From assembly GCF_002929495.1 (NCBI RefSeq), contig NZ_PJJJ01000018.1:1-43882 (forward strand): DNA of 43,882 bases, in the 5' to 3' direction. Made by a program: the position numbers and the translations under genes. The notes beneath the pieces were generated by a model. The model had not been told where the DNA came from. It did no database searches and worked only from the letters and a program-made list of their open reading frames with translations. Source of the DNA: Cryobacterium sp. Y82 (GTDB taxonomy: Bacteria; Actinomycetota; Actinomycetes; Actinomycetales; Microbacteriaceae). Shown piece after piece: positions 34,349-42,348 of the stretch. Numbering within the stretch: the stretch's first letter is position 1; every line of letters begins with the position of its first letter.

Positions 34349-35206
34349 ATGCACGACACCATTCCGCCTTCTTACCGAAGCGTCATCAATCGTGAGTGGC
34401 GTCCATCCGCCGTCTACGCGATCCGCTATGCCACCCGGCCCACCGCGCTCCGCCGCGAGCACTTCTATGGGCATGACGACTGCGGTGACAATTTAATGCC
34501 AATCGACTACTTCGTTTGGCTGATTGCCGGGCCGGGCGCAGCGATCCTGGTCGATGCCGGATTCACGCCCGAGACTGCTCTGGCCCGCCACGGCCGCGAA
34601 CACCTCGGCTCGCCACTCGAAGTGGCCGACAAACTGGGATACCCGCTGGAAAGCATCCCGAGTGTCGTCGTCTCCCATGCCCATTATGATCACACGGGTT
34701 ACCTGCCCGCGCTATCGGGTGCCCGCATCCACCTGCAACAGAAGGAACTCGCTTTCTGGACCGGACCCCACGCGAAACAGCAGATGTACCGCGACATCGT
34801 GGACGAGGAAGACGTTGTGACTATTGTGAGGTCCAACTTCGCTGGGGGCGTCGACCTCTACGACGGTGACGCGTGGATCGCCCCGGGGGTTAGCGCACAC
34901 CTCGTCGGAGGTCACACGGCGGGCACCCAGGTGGTTCGCGTCGCCCTCCCCTCCGGCGAGGTCGTGGTAATCGCTTCCGACTCAAGCCACTTTTATGAGA
35001 ATGAAGGAGCCAGGCGTCCCTTCTCCATCGCGCATACCGTGCCTACGATGTTCGATGCTTTCGATAGGCTGGGACAGCTGGCCCTGCGTGCCGATGGAGG
35101 ATCCGGGATCCTATTACCTGGCCACGACCCCGCGGTAAAGGACCTGTTCCCGATCGCGCTCGCGGATGATCCTACTGTTGCCGGTCGGCTTTGGCGTATC
35201 GCGTAA
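34349..35206 (+). CDS. MBL-fold metallohydrolase, N-acyl homoserine lactonase-like
   Basis: The 285-residue protein has the metallo-beta-lactamase motif H110-A-H112-Y-D114-H115 (SHAHYDHTG), a further His in GGHTAGTQ, Asp in IASDSSHF and His in LPGHDP. This arrangement is that of AiiA-type lactonases. The adjacency to the aldehyde dehydrogenase suggests it opens a lactone formed in the pathway rather than a quorum signal, but quorum quenching is possible. The stop of the upstream gene is four bases before the ATG; an AGGGG sequence serves as ribosome site. Confidence 0.85.
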   Translation: MHDTIPPSYRSVINREWRPSAVYAIRYATRPTALRREHFYGHDDCGDNLMPIDYFVWLIAGPGAAILVDAGFTPETALARHGREHLGSPLEVADKLGYPLESIPSVVVSHAHYDHTGYLPALSGARIHLQQKELAFWTGPHAKQQMYRDIVDEEDVVTIVRSNFAGGVDLYDGDAWIAPGVSAHLVGGHTAGTQVVRVALPSGEVVVIASDSSHFYENEGARRPFSIAHTVPTMFDAFDRLGQLALRADGGSGILLPGHDPAVKDLFPIALADDPTVAGRLWRIA

Positions 35207-35417
35207 TACCGACCGCGCAGCAGTCCGTAAAGTAAACCTCAGGTCGACCCTGACAACTCCAAGAGGGCCGAGCCGGAACATGCCCGCACGTGAGACCTAA
35301 CGCGCGAGGCTGTTATGCTCGCATCGCTGAAGCTTCGCGCCATCCTGACAGAGTGAATTGGCCCGGCTTTCCTGACTCTTCTTTTCCTGTGAAAGCAAGC
35401 GGCGACGCCCAAATCAC
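35207..35417. other. Intergenic region between convergent genes, no feature recognised
   Basis: About 210 bases separate the lactonase gene (plus) and copy C of the repetitive gene (minus). I see no strong hairpin with a T-run and no open frame worth reporting. Confidence 0.5.
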
Positions 35418-36647
35418 CTACCTGAACGACCGTCGGCGAATCCGATCGTCGACCGTCGGCTCTGGCTTGTGAGCGGACGCTGCAATGTGAAGTTTGGCGA
35501 TGCGGGCAGCCTCCCAGGCATCGTCGGCCGTGAGCATATTCCTAGGCACACGCTGAAGGACTTTCTGCAAGGCGAACTGCACGATCAGCGACTCTACAGG
35601 CACACGCGCCAATCCGCGGTTCACCCTCGCTCTATTCTCAAATTCCGCGTCGGAGTGATACCGCTCTCGATTGCTGCCCACATCGTTCACAATCATCTTC
35701 ACAAGATTCTCAAACTGCCGCCGATGCTCTTCGCGCCCGACCGCGGCCTTTGTGCTCCGCACGCCTGCGGCGACGTCGCGGCCGGTCAGCAGGTCAACCC
35801 GGCTCATCCGCTCTGCGACTATCTCGGACGCGCGTGCATAGACGATGTCCTCCACCGACACGAGCGGCAGCCCCATACGTGCCCTGGCCGCCACGTAGGC
35901 CTCGGCGAACTCGCGCATGCGGGCGCCGTTTTTGACCATGTGCTCGGTGAGCGATTCGGTAAACACAGTGAACTGCCGAAGATGCTCGGGCCGCGTTGGG
36001 TCATTGAAATACGCGTCGGCCTCGCGCTCATTGGCCCGGCGCTCGGCCGCGGTCGCAGGGTGAACACGCTTCGGCGGAAGGCCGGCCCGACTGAGGCTGC
36101 GCTTGAGACGTCGCGCTGCGGCGTTGGCCTCCAGCTCCGATTGGTAGACCCCGGGGTCGCTGCGCCGGTTGCGCTGTAGCTCAGCCCGGCGCTCTTTGTT
36201 GCGCTCGGCCCAGTCGCGAGTGATCTGCTTCGTGCGCTCGGGGTCGGCATCCCGCCTGGCAGCGGCCCGCGCGTTCACCTCATCGCGATGGGCCTCGTAG
36301 TAGCGGTTGGAGTACTCGCGCACCTTCTCGCGATTCTCGGCCACCCACCGCTGTTGGTACTCGCGCCTGCGCTCCGGGTGCGCTTCGCGCCAGCGTTTGG
36401 CACGCTCCCGCCCCCGCTCACGCACCTCGGCCGCGCGGTGCCGGCGGGCCGTAGCCCGACGCATCGAGTCGCGATTGAGCTGCCGGGCTCGGTCCAGGTG
36501 TTCCGACCGCCAGAGTCGATTCATCTCGCGGATCCGGTCGCGGTGCGCCGCCACATACTGATGCCGCTTCTCGGCCTCGTCATCAACAGACGGATGCATC
36601 ACCGGCGCTTTCCTCGGCGCGGCATTTTCTTCAGAGGGGTCGTTCAT
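35418..36647 (-). CDS. Intact arginine-rich repetitive protein of unknown function (copy C)
   Basis: The 409-residue protein has a strongly charged N-terminal half (about 25-180) built of degenerate repeats of roughly 22 residues, such as RWREAHPERRREYQQRW and AENREKVREYSNRYYEA, likely long helices or coiled coil able to bind nucleic acid. The C-terminal half (about 220-409) is non-repetitive and includes NGARMREFAEAYVAAR and VDLLTGRDVAAGVRST. I do not recognise a named domain. Decayed copies lie at 60-1090 and 19917-21420 in the same orientation. It is 8 bp downstream of a small acidic protein gene and forms a three-gene operon with it and a membrane protein gene. Confidence 0.75.
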   Translation of the reverse strand: MNDPSEENAAPRKAPVMHPSVDDEAEKRHQYVAAHRDRIREMNRLWRSEHLDRARQLNRDSMRRATARRHRAAEVRERGRERAKRWREAHPERRREYQQRWVAENREKVREYSNRYYEAHRDEVNARAAARRDADPERTKQITRDWAERNKERRAELQRNRRSDPGVYQSELEANAAARRLKRSLSRAGLPPKRVHPATAAERRANEREADAYFNDPTRPEHLRQFTVFTESLTEHMVKNGARMREFAEAYVAARARMGLPLVSVEDIVYARASEIVAERMSRVDLLTGRDVAAGVRSTKAAVGREEHRRQFENLVKMIVNDVGSNRERYHSDAEFENRARVNRGLARVPVESLIVQFALQKVLQRVPRNMLTADDAWEAARIAKLHIAASAHKPEPTVDDRIRRRSFR

Positions 36648-36655
36648 GATCGCTG

Positions 36656-36919
36656 CTACTCAGACGGCGGGGCCAGCTCGATGACGAGTGCAAGGAGTTC
36701 AGATCGATGCGCGGTGGGATTCGAGATCATGCGCCCGATCGCGACGCGGAGCCGTTCGGCGTCATCGTCCTCGATCCCGGCGACGGGCTCCAAGCAGTAC
36801 GCGATGTCGTTCTGCAGGTTGTGGCCGTCATCGTCGACGGCAATCTCTGGGTAGTAGAACAGCGCAGCCAACGCGGTGCGGCTGAGCAGGTCGTCGAAGT
36901 GCTCCTGCGGGATCGTCAT
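36656..36919 (-). CDS. Small acidic protein of unknown function
   Basis: The 87-residue protein (start MTIPQEHFDDLL) has an excellent AGGAGG ribosome site eight bases before the ATG at 36919, which decides the start against a longer frame. It is acidic (EIAVDDDGHN, GIEDDDAERL) and predicted mostly helical. I recognise no domain. It stands in an operon between the membrane protein gene and the repetitive-protein gene; the acidic character next to a very basic neighbour could suggest a protein-protein pair, but that is speculation. Confidence 0.7.
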   Translation of the reverse strand: MTIPQEHFDDLLSRTALAALFYYPEIAVDDDGHNLQNDIAYCLEPVAGIEDDDAERLRVAIGRMISNPTAHRSELLALVIELAPPSE

Positions 36920-37014
36920 AGTGAAGCCTCCTGTGAGCGGACGGGTATGAGCCAATCATGCCGCTAGAAGGAGGTACGCCGGCCGTGACCGGCGGGGCGA
37001 ATCAAACGCGAGCG

Positions 37015-37398
37015 TCAGCGACGTCTCTCCGCGAGCTCCGGCTCATCGACGCGCTCCGGCGTGACGTTTTCAGAGGACTTCAGGCTACGGCGCCCACGCG
37101 ATTCGCGAACGCGCACCGAAACCAATCGCATCACGCTCACAGGCCCGACGACGAGAAACTTGAGCGCGTTCCACACGAACAGCAGCACGAGCACATAGAG
37201 CCAACCCGTGCCCCCGCCTTCAACCAGCCCGCCGCAGTACACCGCAGCCAGCCGATACGGAACGGCGAGGAGCATCGCGGGCACGCCCCACTTGAGACCA
37301 CGTCGAGTGTTGATGGCGTCGATCACGATATTGGTCGGCATGAACCGCCGCAAAAAGTAGTAGCTACGGGCCGTGGCGGCCAAAATGAATTCGAACAT
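37015..37398 (-). CDS. Small membrane protein, first gene of the repetitive-protein operon
   Basis: The 127-residue protein has two clear hydrophobic segments (about 39-57 and 64-83) after a conserved-looking N-terminal stretch RRFMPTNIVIDAI and RRGLKWGVPAMLLAVPY, and a basic/acidic C-terminal tail. From memory, similar proteins occur in actinobacterial accessory regions and are sometimes labelled permease-like without evidence. I give no function. The gap to the next gene is 95 bases. Confidence 0.65.
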   Translation of the reverse strand: MFEFILAATARSYYFLRRFMPTNIVIDAINTRRGLKWGVPAMLLAVPYRLAAVYCGGLVEGGGTGWLYVLVLLFVWNALKFLVVGPVSVMRLVSVRVRESRGRRSLKSSENVTPERVDEPELAERRR

Positions 37399-37558
37399 GG
37401 CGCGGCCTCTCAGATCTTGTCATCGCAACGAGCGATGGCGCGCAATATCGGTTTCCTGACAAAAATTCTAGATCCGGATGCTTGCCCGCGGAAGCACCAC
37501 GTTGTCACTTAGTTCTGGTGCGTCGAAGGCGTTGCCTCCCGCAAGCCGCCGCGCCGCG

Positions 37559-37904
37559 CGGAATTTGTCAAGGCGAATGAGACCAGTGGGAGATTAGGCC
37601 GCTAGTTCGAGCCCGTCATTCTCGGTGGGTTTGACGGCTGGTTTGTTGATCCAAGCCGTCGCGGGAATGGACAAGATCTTTGGTGCGTGGCTGGTGCTGA
37701 ATCGCTCGGGGAAGCGTGCGCGGGCCACGTCCAACGTCGCTGCTCGTTCGATGGCCTTCGCCTCGGCGAGACCGTAGTGCACGTCGGCGGGCGTGTTCAG
37801 GCCGATTCCGGAGTGGCGAGCCCATGAACGTCTTCGCGTCGGCGAGGGAGCCGAAGCGTTCGGGGAACGTCGGAGCGAATTTCAGGGTCTTGAACCACGC
37901 CTCG
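37559..37904 (-). pseudogene. IS3-family transposase, 3' part with internal deletion, and IS end
   Basis: Read on the minus strand from 37904 the sequence encodes EAWFKTLKFAPTFPERFGSL and ADAKTFMG. It then skips about ten residues (near 37820) and continues in a shifted frame as RHSGIGLNTPADVHYGLAEA to the stop at 37594. The first Glu is the catalytic E of the DDE triad. The missing stretch is where other IS3 transposases have a WYN-type motif. Bases 37559-37593 are the IS terminus, matching the left edge of the window. The 5' part of the same gene is at 43431-43882, separated by the RIT element. Confidence 0.85.
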
Positions 37905-37932
37905 CTGTTATCCCGAATTCGGAATAACAGCG
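37903..37932. repeat. 30-bp near-perfect palindrome at the RIT/IS3 junction
   Basis: CGCTGTTATCCCGAATTC and its complement form a palindrome with one mismatched pair, centred on GAATTC. It lies between the left RIT terminal repeat and the split transposase gene. It is absent at the right junction, and removing it together with the RIT restores the transposase frame (NPYSEAW). It is therefore extra DNA that came with the element or arose during its insertion. Confidence 0.75.
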
Positions 37933-38031
37933 ATTATGCCGAGGTCTTGATTATGCCGAGGACGGTCCTGAGCGAGTCTGTTTGTGCTGGTCAGCGGGCT
38001 GCGGCGGCCTGAACTCCTCGGCATAATTCAG
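37931..38031. repeat. Left 101-bp terminal inverted repeat of the RIT element, partner 43330-43430
   Basis: I compared both ends base by base and found no mismatch over 101 bp. Each end contains the 11-mer ATTATGCCGAG three times: two direct copies near the outside (37933-37943 and 37950-37960) and one inverted near the inside (38017-38027). These are likely recombinase binding sites. The right copy includes the stop codon of the third recombinase gene. Confidence 0.92.
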
Positions 38032-38082
38032 GTCACGAGCCGATGCTTCTCTCTACGGATTTACCGTTCAGAGGAGACACAG

Positions 38083-38568
38083 ATGACCAAGCAACAGCCA
38101 GTGAGTGCCACGAACCTGCTCGCGTTATACGCCGACGGATTCAGCAAGCATCTCGAAGACCGCGGTTACCTGCCGGGACCGATTCAGTTCAGACTCAGGC
38201 AGCTTGCCGTGTTGGACCGGTGGCTTCGCGATCACGGTCTGACCGTTGGGGATCTGGATGCCGAGTGCGTGAACCGTTGGTCGCGGCACGTCGGGCCAAC
38301 GGGCGATCGACGATGATCTCGCCGGCGAACTTCTCACTCCCGATCGCGTATCTGCGTGAGATCGGCGTGGTCAAGCCTGAAGTCCTGCCTCGAGCCGATC
38401 AGGCTACTCAGATTCTTGAACAGTATCGCGGGTATCTGCGGACCGAGCGGGGACTCGTGCCGAGTTCCATCCGGGTGGACATGCGTGTCGCTGAGAATTT
38501 CTGCAGCCACCGGGGTCACACCGTGGAGGGCCTCTCGGCGGCTGAAGTGACGGCCTATATCGAAGCGT
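38083..38568 (+). pseudogene. RIT recombinase 1, N-terminal part, frameshifted and interrupted by IS21
   Basis: The ATG at 38083 follows GAGGAGA. Residues MTKQQPVSATNLLALYADGF through LDAECVNRW are in one frame. The homologous continuation LVAARRANGRSTMISPANFS through VTAYIEA is in the next frame, consistent with loss of one base near 38270. The reading frame then enters the IS21 element at 38569. The downstream part resumes at 40722. This part contains the N-terminal SAM-like/core-binding domain. Confidence 0.85.
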
Positions 38569-38632
38569 TGTCGACGACGGTTAAAAAGTGAGCCACTTTC
38601 GACGGTGAAAACTGAGCCACTTGTTGTGTGTT

Positions 38633-39418
38633 CTATTGTGCCGCGTTCTCGGCGCGGACTGAAGGTAAAGATTCGATCCCGGTGTTGTGCAGCCGGTAGC
38701 TGGCGCCTTTGAGGGTGATGACGTCGGCGTGGTGGACTATGCGGTCGATCATGGCGGCAGCCACGACCTGATCGCCGAACACGTCGCCCCAGCGGGCGAA
38801 GGCCAAATTCGACGTCAAAATCAGTGAGGCGTGTTCGTAACGGGACGAGACAAGTTGGAAGAATAGGTTCGCGGCGTCTTGTTCGAACGGGATGTAGCCG
38901 ACTTCGTCGACGATTACGAGCCCGTAACGGCGCAGTTTCAGGAGTTCTTGAGGGAGCCGTCCGAGTTGGTGCGCGCTTTGGAGCCGGGCCACCCATTCGA
39001 CGGCGGTCGCGAACAGCACCCGGTGGCCGGCGTGGGCGGCTTTGAGGCCGAGACCGATCGCAAGATGCGTTTTTCCGGTGCCTGGAGGGCCGAGCAACAC
39101 GACGTTTTGCGCTTCGGCCAGGAAGGATCCGGTCGCCAGGTGGGCGATGGTGTCGCGGCGCAACGCGGGCTGATGGTCGAAGTTGAAGTCTTCCAAAGAT
39201 TTCCGAGCCGGGAACCCGGCAGCTCGGATCCGGATCTCCGCCCCGGACGCTTCTCGCGCGGATACTTCCCGGGAGAGGACCGCGGCGAGGTATTCCTCGT
39301 GGGTCCAGGCGGCCTGCCGGGCCTGCTCGGCCAGCCGGGTGGCGGCGTCGCGAATGCGCGGCGCTTTGAGCGCTCGAGCGAGATACTCGATCTCACTGCT
39401 GGTCGAGTCGCCCATCAC
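38633..39418 (-). CDS. istB: IS21-family helper ATPase IstB
   Basis: The 261-residue AAA+ ATPase has Walker A GPPGTGKTH (about 110-118), Walker B LVIVDEVGYIPF and sensor region LILTSNLAFARWGDVFGD. The C-terminal HHADVITLKGASYRL is standard for IstB. It stimulates and directs the IstA transposase. Its ATG overlaps the istA stop by 4 bp. Confidence 0.95.
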   Translation of the reverse strand: MMGDSTSSEIEYLARALKAPRIRDAATRLAEQARQAAWTHEEYLAAVLSREVSAREASGAEIRIRAAGFPARKSLEDFNFDHQPALRRDTIAHLATGSFLAEAQNVVLLGPPGTGKTHLAIGLGLKAAHAGHRVLFATAVEWVARLQSAHQLGRLPQELLKLRRYGLVIVDEVGYIPFEQDAANLFFQLVSSRYEHASLILTSNLAFARWGDVFGDQVVAAAMIDRIVHHADVITLKGASYRLHNTGIESLPSVRAENAAQ

Positions 39419-40647
39419 ACGGCCTCCTCATCCAGACCTTGGACGTCGAAGTCGACGCCGAACGCGGTATCGTAATCGGCCAAATCCCGCAGCAAGTCCG
39501 CATCCGTCGGCGCAGGCGGATGTTGAAATGCCCGGCGCAACCGGCCGGCCTGAACCACATGGGCGGGATCGGTGATGGTCTGCGCGGTCGACCACACCCG
39601 GTCATGACAGGCCACCACACGCTCCTCCAACCGCACCGTCACCTGGGCCAGATCTGCGGAGACGTCGACCAGCCGGCCGATCGCGGTCGGGTCCACCGAG
39701 TAATCATTGCTGGCCACACGCACGTAGTAGTCCCTCGGCAGGCGCACCCGGGCTGTGAAGCCGACCACCGGGGCCAGCGGCGGCACGGGCAGCATCATTG
39801 CCCGGTCCTGCCCGATAAACTCGATCGGTTTGCCGCCCAACCGGCGGACAGTCCTGGCGTTGGCTCTGGGGAGCCAGTCGGCCAGCTGCCGGTTGAAATC
39901 GTCCGGGCTGGTGAAGCTGCGGCCGGGCAAGAACGACGTCTCCAAGTATTGGTTGGCACGTTCGACGATTCCTTTGGATTCGGGATCGAACGGTTTGAGC
40001 TGCACGATCTTCGTCGCCAACATCCCGGTGAAGGCGCTGACGCCGGCGGCGAAATGGTTGCCACGGCCGATGCCGGCCTCGTTGTCCCAGATCAGCCGGC
40101 GCGGCACTGCCAGCAGCTGGGTCGAGATCAGCTGCCACATCCCGGCCAGCAAATCCGGCGTCGTTCGCGAGGGCAGCATCACCGCCGTAATAAAGCGGGA
40201 AAATCCGGACACCATCACCAGCACTGGCGGTGAGCCCGTCTGGCCGGCTCCCAACGGGATCTTCACCGGCGGAAACCACAAGTCGCACTGGGTTTGATCC
40301 CCGGCCGCATAGTTCAACCGGTCGGCCGGATCCGCCGGCGCATACTCCGGCCGCAACCGCGCAACGGTTTCACGAAACCAAGTAATCGACCCGGTCCACG
40401 CCAACCGCTCAGCCAACACCGTCGCCGGCATCCGCGCGTTCTGCGACAACAATTCCCGAATCCGCGGTTCCAGAGACCGCATCCCCGAAGACCGGTCGAC
40501 ACCCTCATACCGGGGCGGTTTGTCTGACTTGATCGCTTTCGCGATCGTGTTCCGCGCGATCCCCAACCGCTTAGCGATCTCCCGTTGCGACACGCCCTCA
40601 TTCAAATGAAGGCGACGAACCAAAGCCCACTCTTCCACCGTAATCAC
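39415..40647 (-). CDS. istA: IS21-family transposase IstA
   Basis: The 410-residue transposase starts at a GTG with an N-terminal HTH (GVSQREIAKRLGIARNTIAK, about 19-38) and has the DDE core with D in TQCDLWF, D in LIWDNEAG and E in SKGIVERANQYLE. The C-terminal region includes the beta-barrel portion (FTARVRLPRDYYVRVASNDY). No frameshift or stop is seen, and with istB the element looks complete. Confidence 0.95.
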   Translation of the reverse strand: MITVEEWALVRRLHLNEGVSQREIAKRLGIARNTIAKAIKSDKPPRYEGVDRSSGMRSLEPRIRELLSQNARMPATVLAERLAWTGSITWFRETVARLRPEYAPADPADRLNYAAGDQTQCDLWFPPVKIPLGAGQTGSPPVLVMVSGFSRFITAVMLPSRTTPDLLAGMWQLISTQLLAVPRRLIWDNEAGIGRGNHFAAGVSAFTGMLATKIVQLKPFDPESKGIVERANQYLETSFLPGRSFTSPDDFNRQLADWLPRANARTVRRLGGKPIEFIGQDRAMMLPVPPLAPVVGFTARVRLPRDYYVRVASNDYSVDPTAIGRLVDVSADLAQVTVRLEERVVACHDRVWSTAQTITDPAHVVQAGRLRRAFQHPPAPTDADLLRDLADYDTAFGVDFDVQGLDEEAV

Positions 40648-40721
40648 CCATCAATCGTGCTCGGGTGGCTCAGTTTTCACCGTCGATTCTGGCTCAATTT
40701 CTAACCGTCGCTGACAAGCGT

Positions 40722-41428
40722 TCGCCGCACGATCCAGCGTCGGTTGGTCAAAGAAGACTGTGACCGCGCTGGCCACCTTTCTGCGGTTCCTCCACATCGT
40801 CGGAGTCACTGATCAGCCGCTCGCTGCGGCGCTGCCTAAGATCGCCGCACATCGCCGCACCGTTTCGTGTGACCTCGACGAAGATGCTTTCACACGTCTG
40901 CTCGGAGGCTGCAATACCAGCCGTGACGTGGGGTTACGCGATACTGCGATCCTGACACTTCTCTGGCGGCTCGGACTGCGGCGGAGCGAGATTAGCGGGT
41001 TGCTGATCGATGACATCGACCGGAGGCACGGCGAAATCACGATCCGTGGAAAAGGGAACCGCCACGACATTCTCCCGATTCCGATCGATGTCGGTGACAC
41101 GCTCGTCCGCCACTTCCAAGAGGGGCATCGCCGCGTCCCGCCGGGCTGTCGTGCCGTGTTCGTTCAGACGAGAGCACCGGATGGCCCGATGAGCCCCTAC
41201 GGTATCGGTGACATCGTGGCGCGCCTCTGTCATCGCGCGGGCCTCCCCGTGATGGGAGCACACCAACTCCGCCGCGGGACCGCGACGCAACTGGTGCATG
41301 CCGGCGCGACCTGGCCAGAGATAGCGCAAATCCTCCAGCACCGAAACGTCGAGGTCACCGCGTCCTATGCCACCGTCACCCTCGCGCTGACACGCGAATT
41401 GGCCCGGCCGTGGCCAGGTGCGCGATGA
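40722..41428 (+). pseudogene. RIT recombinase 1, catalytic part, downstream of the IS21 insertion
   Basis: From the IS21 junction the frame reads FAARSSVGWSKKTVTALATF and continues to the stop at 41426-41428. It has the tyrosine recombinase residues: R in GLRRSEISGL, H-x-x-R in HQLRRGTATQLV, H in LQHRNVEV and the nucleophile in TASYATV. The catalytic domain is whole, but no full-length product can be made. The stop overlaps the next start by ATGA. Confidence 0.88.
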
Positions 41429-42348
41429 ATGATCTGTCGTCTGCGGTCGACTCGTATCTCGCCCTGCGTCGGAGGTTGGGTTTCACACTGGTCGATGAGG
41501 CTTCGTTGTTGCCCGACTTCATCGGTTTTCTGCGGGAGAACGGTGCCGGACACGTCACCACGGAGCTGGCCGTCGCCTGGGCAACCCAGCCAGCCAATAC
41601 CAGTCCGGTGTGGTGGCGGCAACGGTTGGGTTTCGTCCGCGGCTTCGCTGAATACCTGCGCAACATCGACCCAGACATTGAGGTTCCGCCACGCGGCCTG
41701 CTGCCGGCGCGCTATCAGCGGATTGCGCCGTACTTCTACTCCGCGGCCGAGATCGACTCGGTAATGGAGGCCGCCCGATCTCTGAACCCGCCGCTTCGTG
41801 CCGCCACTTACGAGACACTGATCGGGTTGCTGTCGGTGACCGGCCTCCGCCGAGGAGAAGCGCTGGCCCTCAATCGTGATGACCTCGACCTGAAGCAGCT
41901 GTCGCTGGTAATCAGGCAAGCTAAAGGCGGCGGCCGCACGGTTCCGCTTCAGGAAACAACCGTCCGGGCCCTCCAGCGCTACTTCGACTGCATCGATCGC
42001 GTTTTCTCGGCCCCGATGTCACCGGTGCTATTCGTTTCGATACGGGGCACCCGGCTGAATAAGAACTCAATCAATGCGACGTTCCCGCACCTGATCGATA
42101 CGGCGGGGCTGGCTGGGTGGGGACAACGAGCCAGGCCCCGGCTGCACGATCTGAGACACAGCTTCGCGGTGCGTCAATTGATCGACTGGAACGAGCAGCA
42201 TGTCGATGTTGATGCCCGAAGACCACTGCTTTCTGCTGTCCTTGGCCACAGTAATCCCGAATCCACCTACTGGTACTTGCAGGGCGCACCCGAGCTCTTC
42301 ACCCTTGTCGGCCAGCGCCTCGAAGAATTCTTAGGAAAACAACCATGA
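41425..42348 (+). CDS. RIT recombinase 2, tyrosine recombinase/integrase (intact)
   Basis: The product of about 307 residues from the ATG at 41425, which overlaps the previous stop, has an N-terminal core-binding domain (DSYLALRRRLGFTLVDEASL) and a catalytic domain with R in GLRRGEALALN, H-x-x-R in HDLRHSFAVRQL, H in LGHSNPES and Tyr in STYWYLQG. All catalytic residues are present. It is the only undamaged recombinase of the trio. Its stop overlaps the third gene's ATG. Confidence 0.93.
   Translation: MNDLSSAVDSYLALRRRLGFTLVDEASLLPDFIGFLRENGAGHVTTELAVAWATQPANTSPVWWRQRLGFVRGFAEYLRNIDPDIEVPPRGLLPARYQRIAPYFYSAAEIDSVMEAARSLNPPLRAATYETLIGLLSVTGLRRGEALALNRDDLDLKQLSLVIRQAKGGGRTVPLQETTVRALQRYFDCIDRVFSAPMSPVLFVSIRGTRLNKNSINATFPHLIDTAGLAGWGQRARPRLHDLRHSFAVRQLIDWNEQHVDVDARRPLLSAVLGHSNPESTYWYLQGAPELFTLVGQRLEEFLGKQP

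Larger units (their letters stand above)
38569..40716 (-). mobile_element. Intact IS21-family element with 5-bp target duplication
   Basis: The 2,148-bp element has imperfect 52-bp inverted ends (38569-38620 and 40665-40716). They begin TGTCGACGACGGTT and TGTCAGCGACGGTT and each carries two TGAGCCA repeats. AGCGT is duplicated at 38564-38568 and 40717-40721. Excision with one repeat copy restores the RIT recombinase 1 frame as VTAYIEAFAARSSVGW. istA and istB are both intact and overlap, so it could be active and is probably the most recent arrival. Confidence 0.92.
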
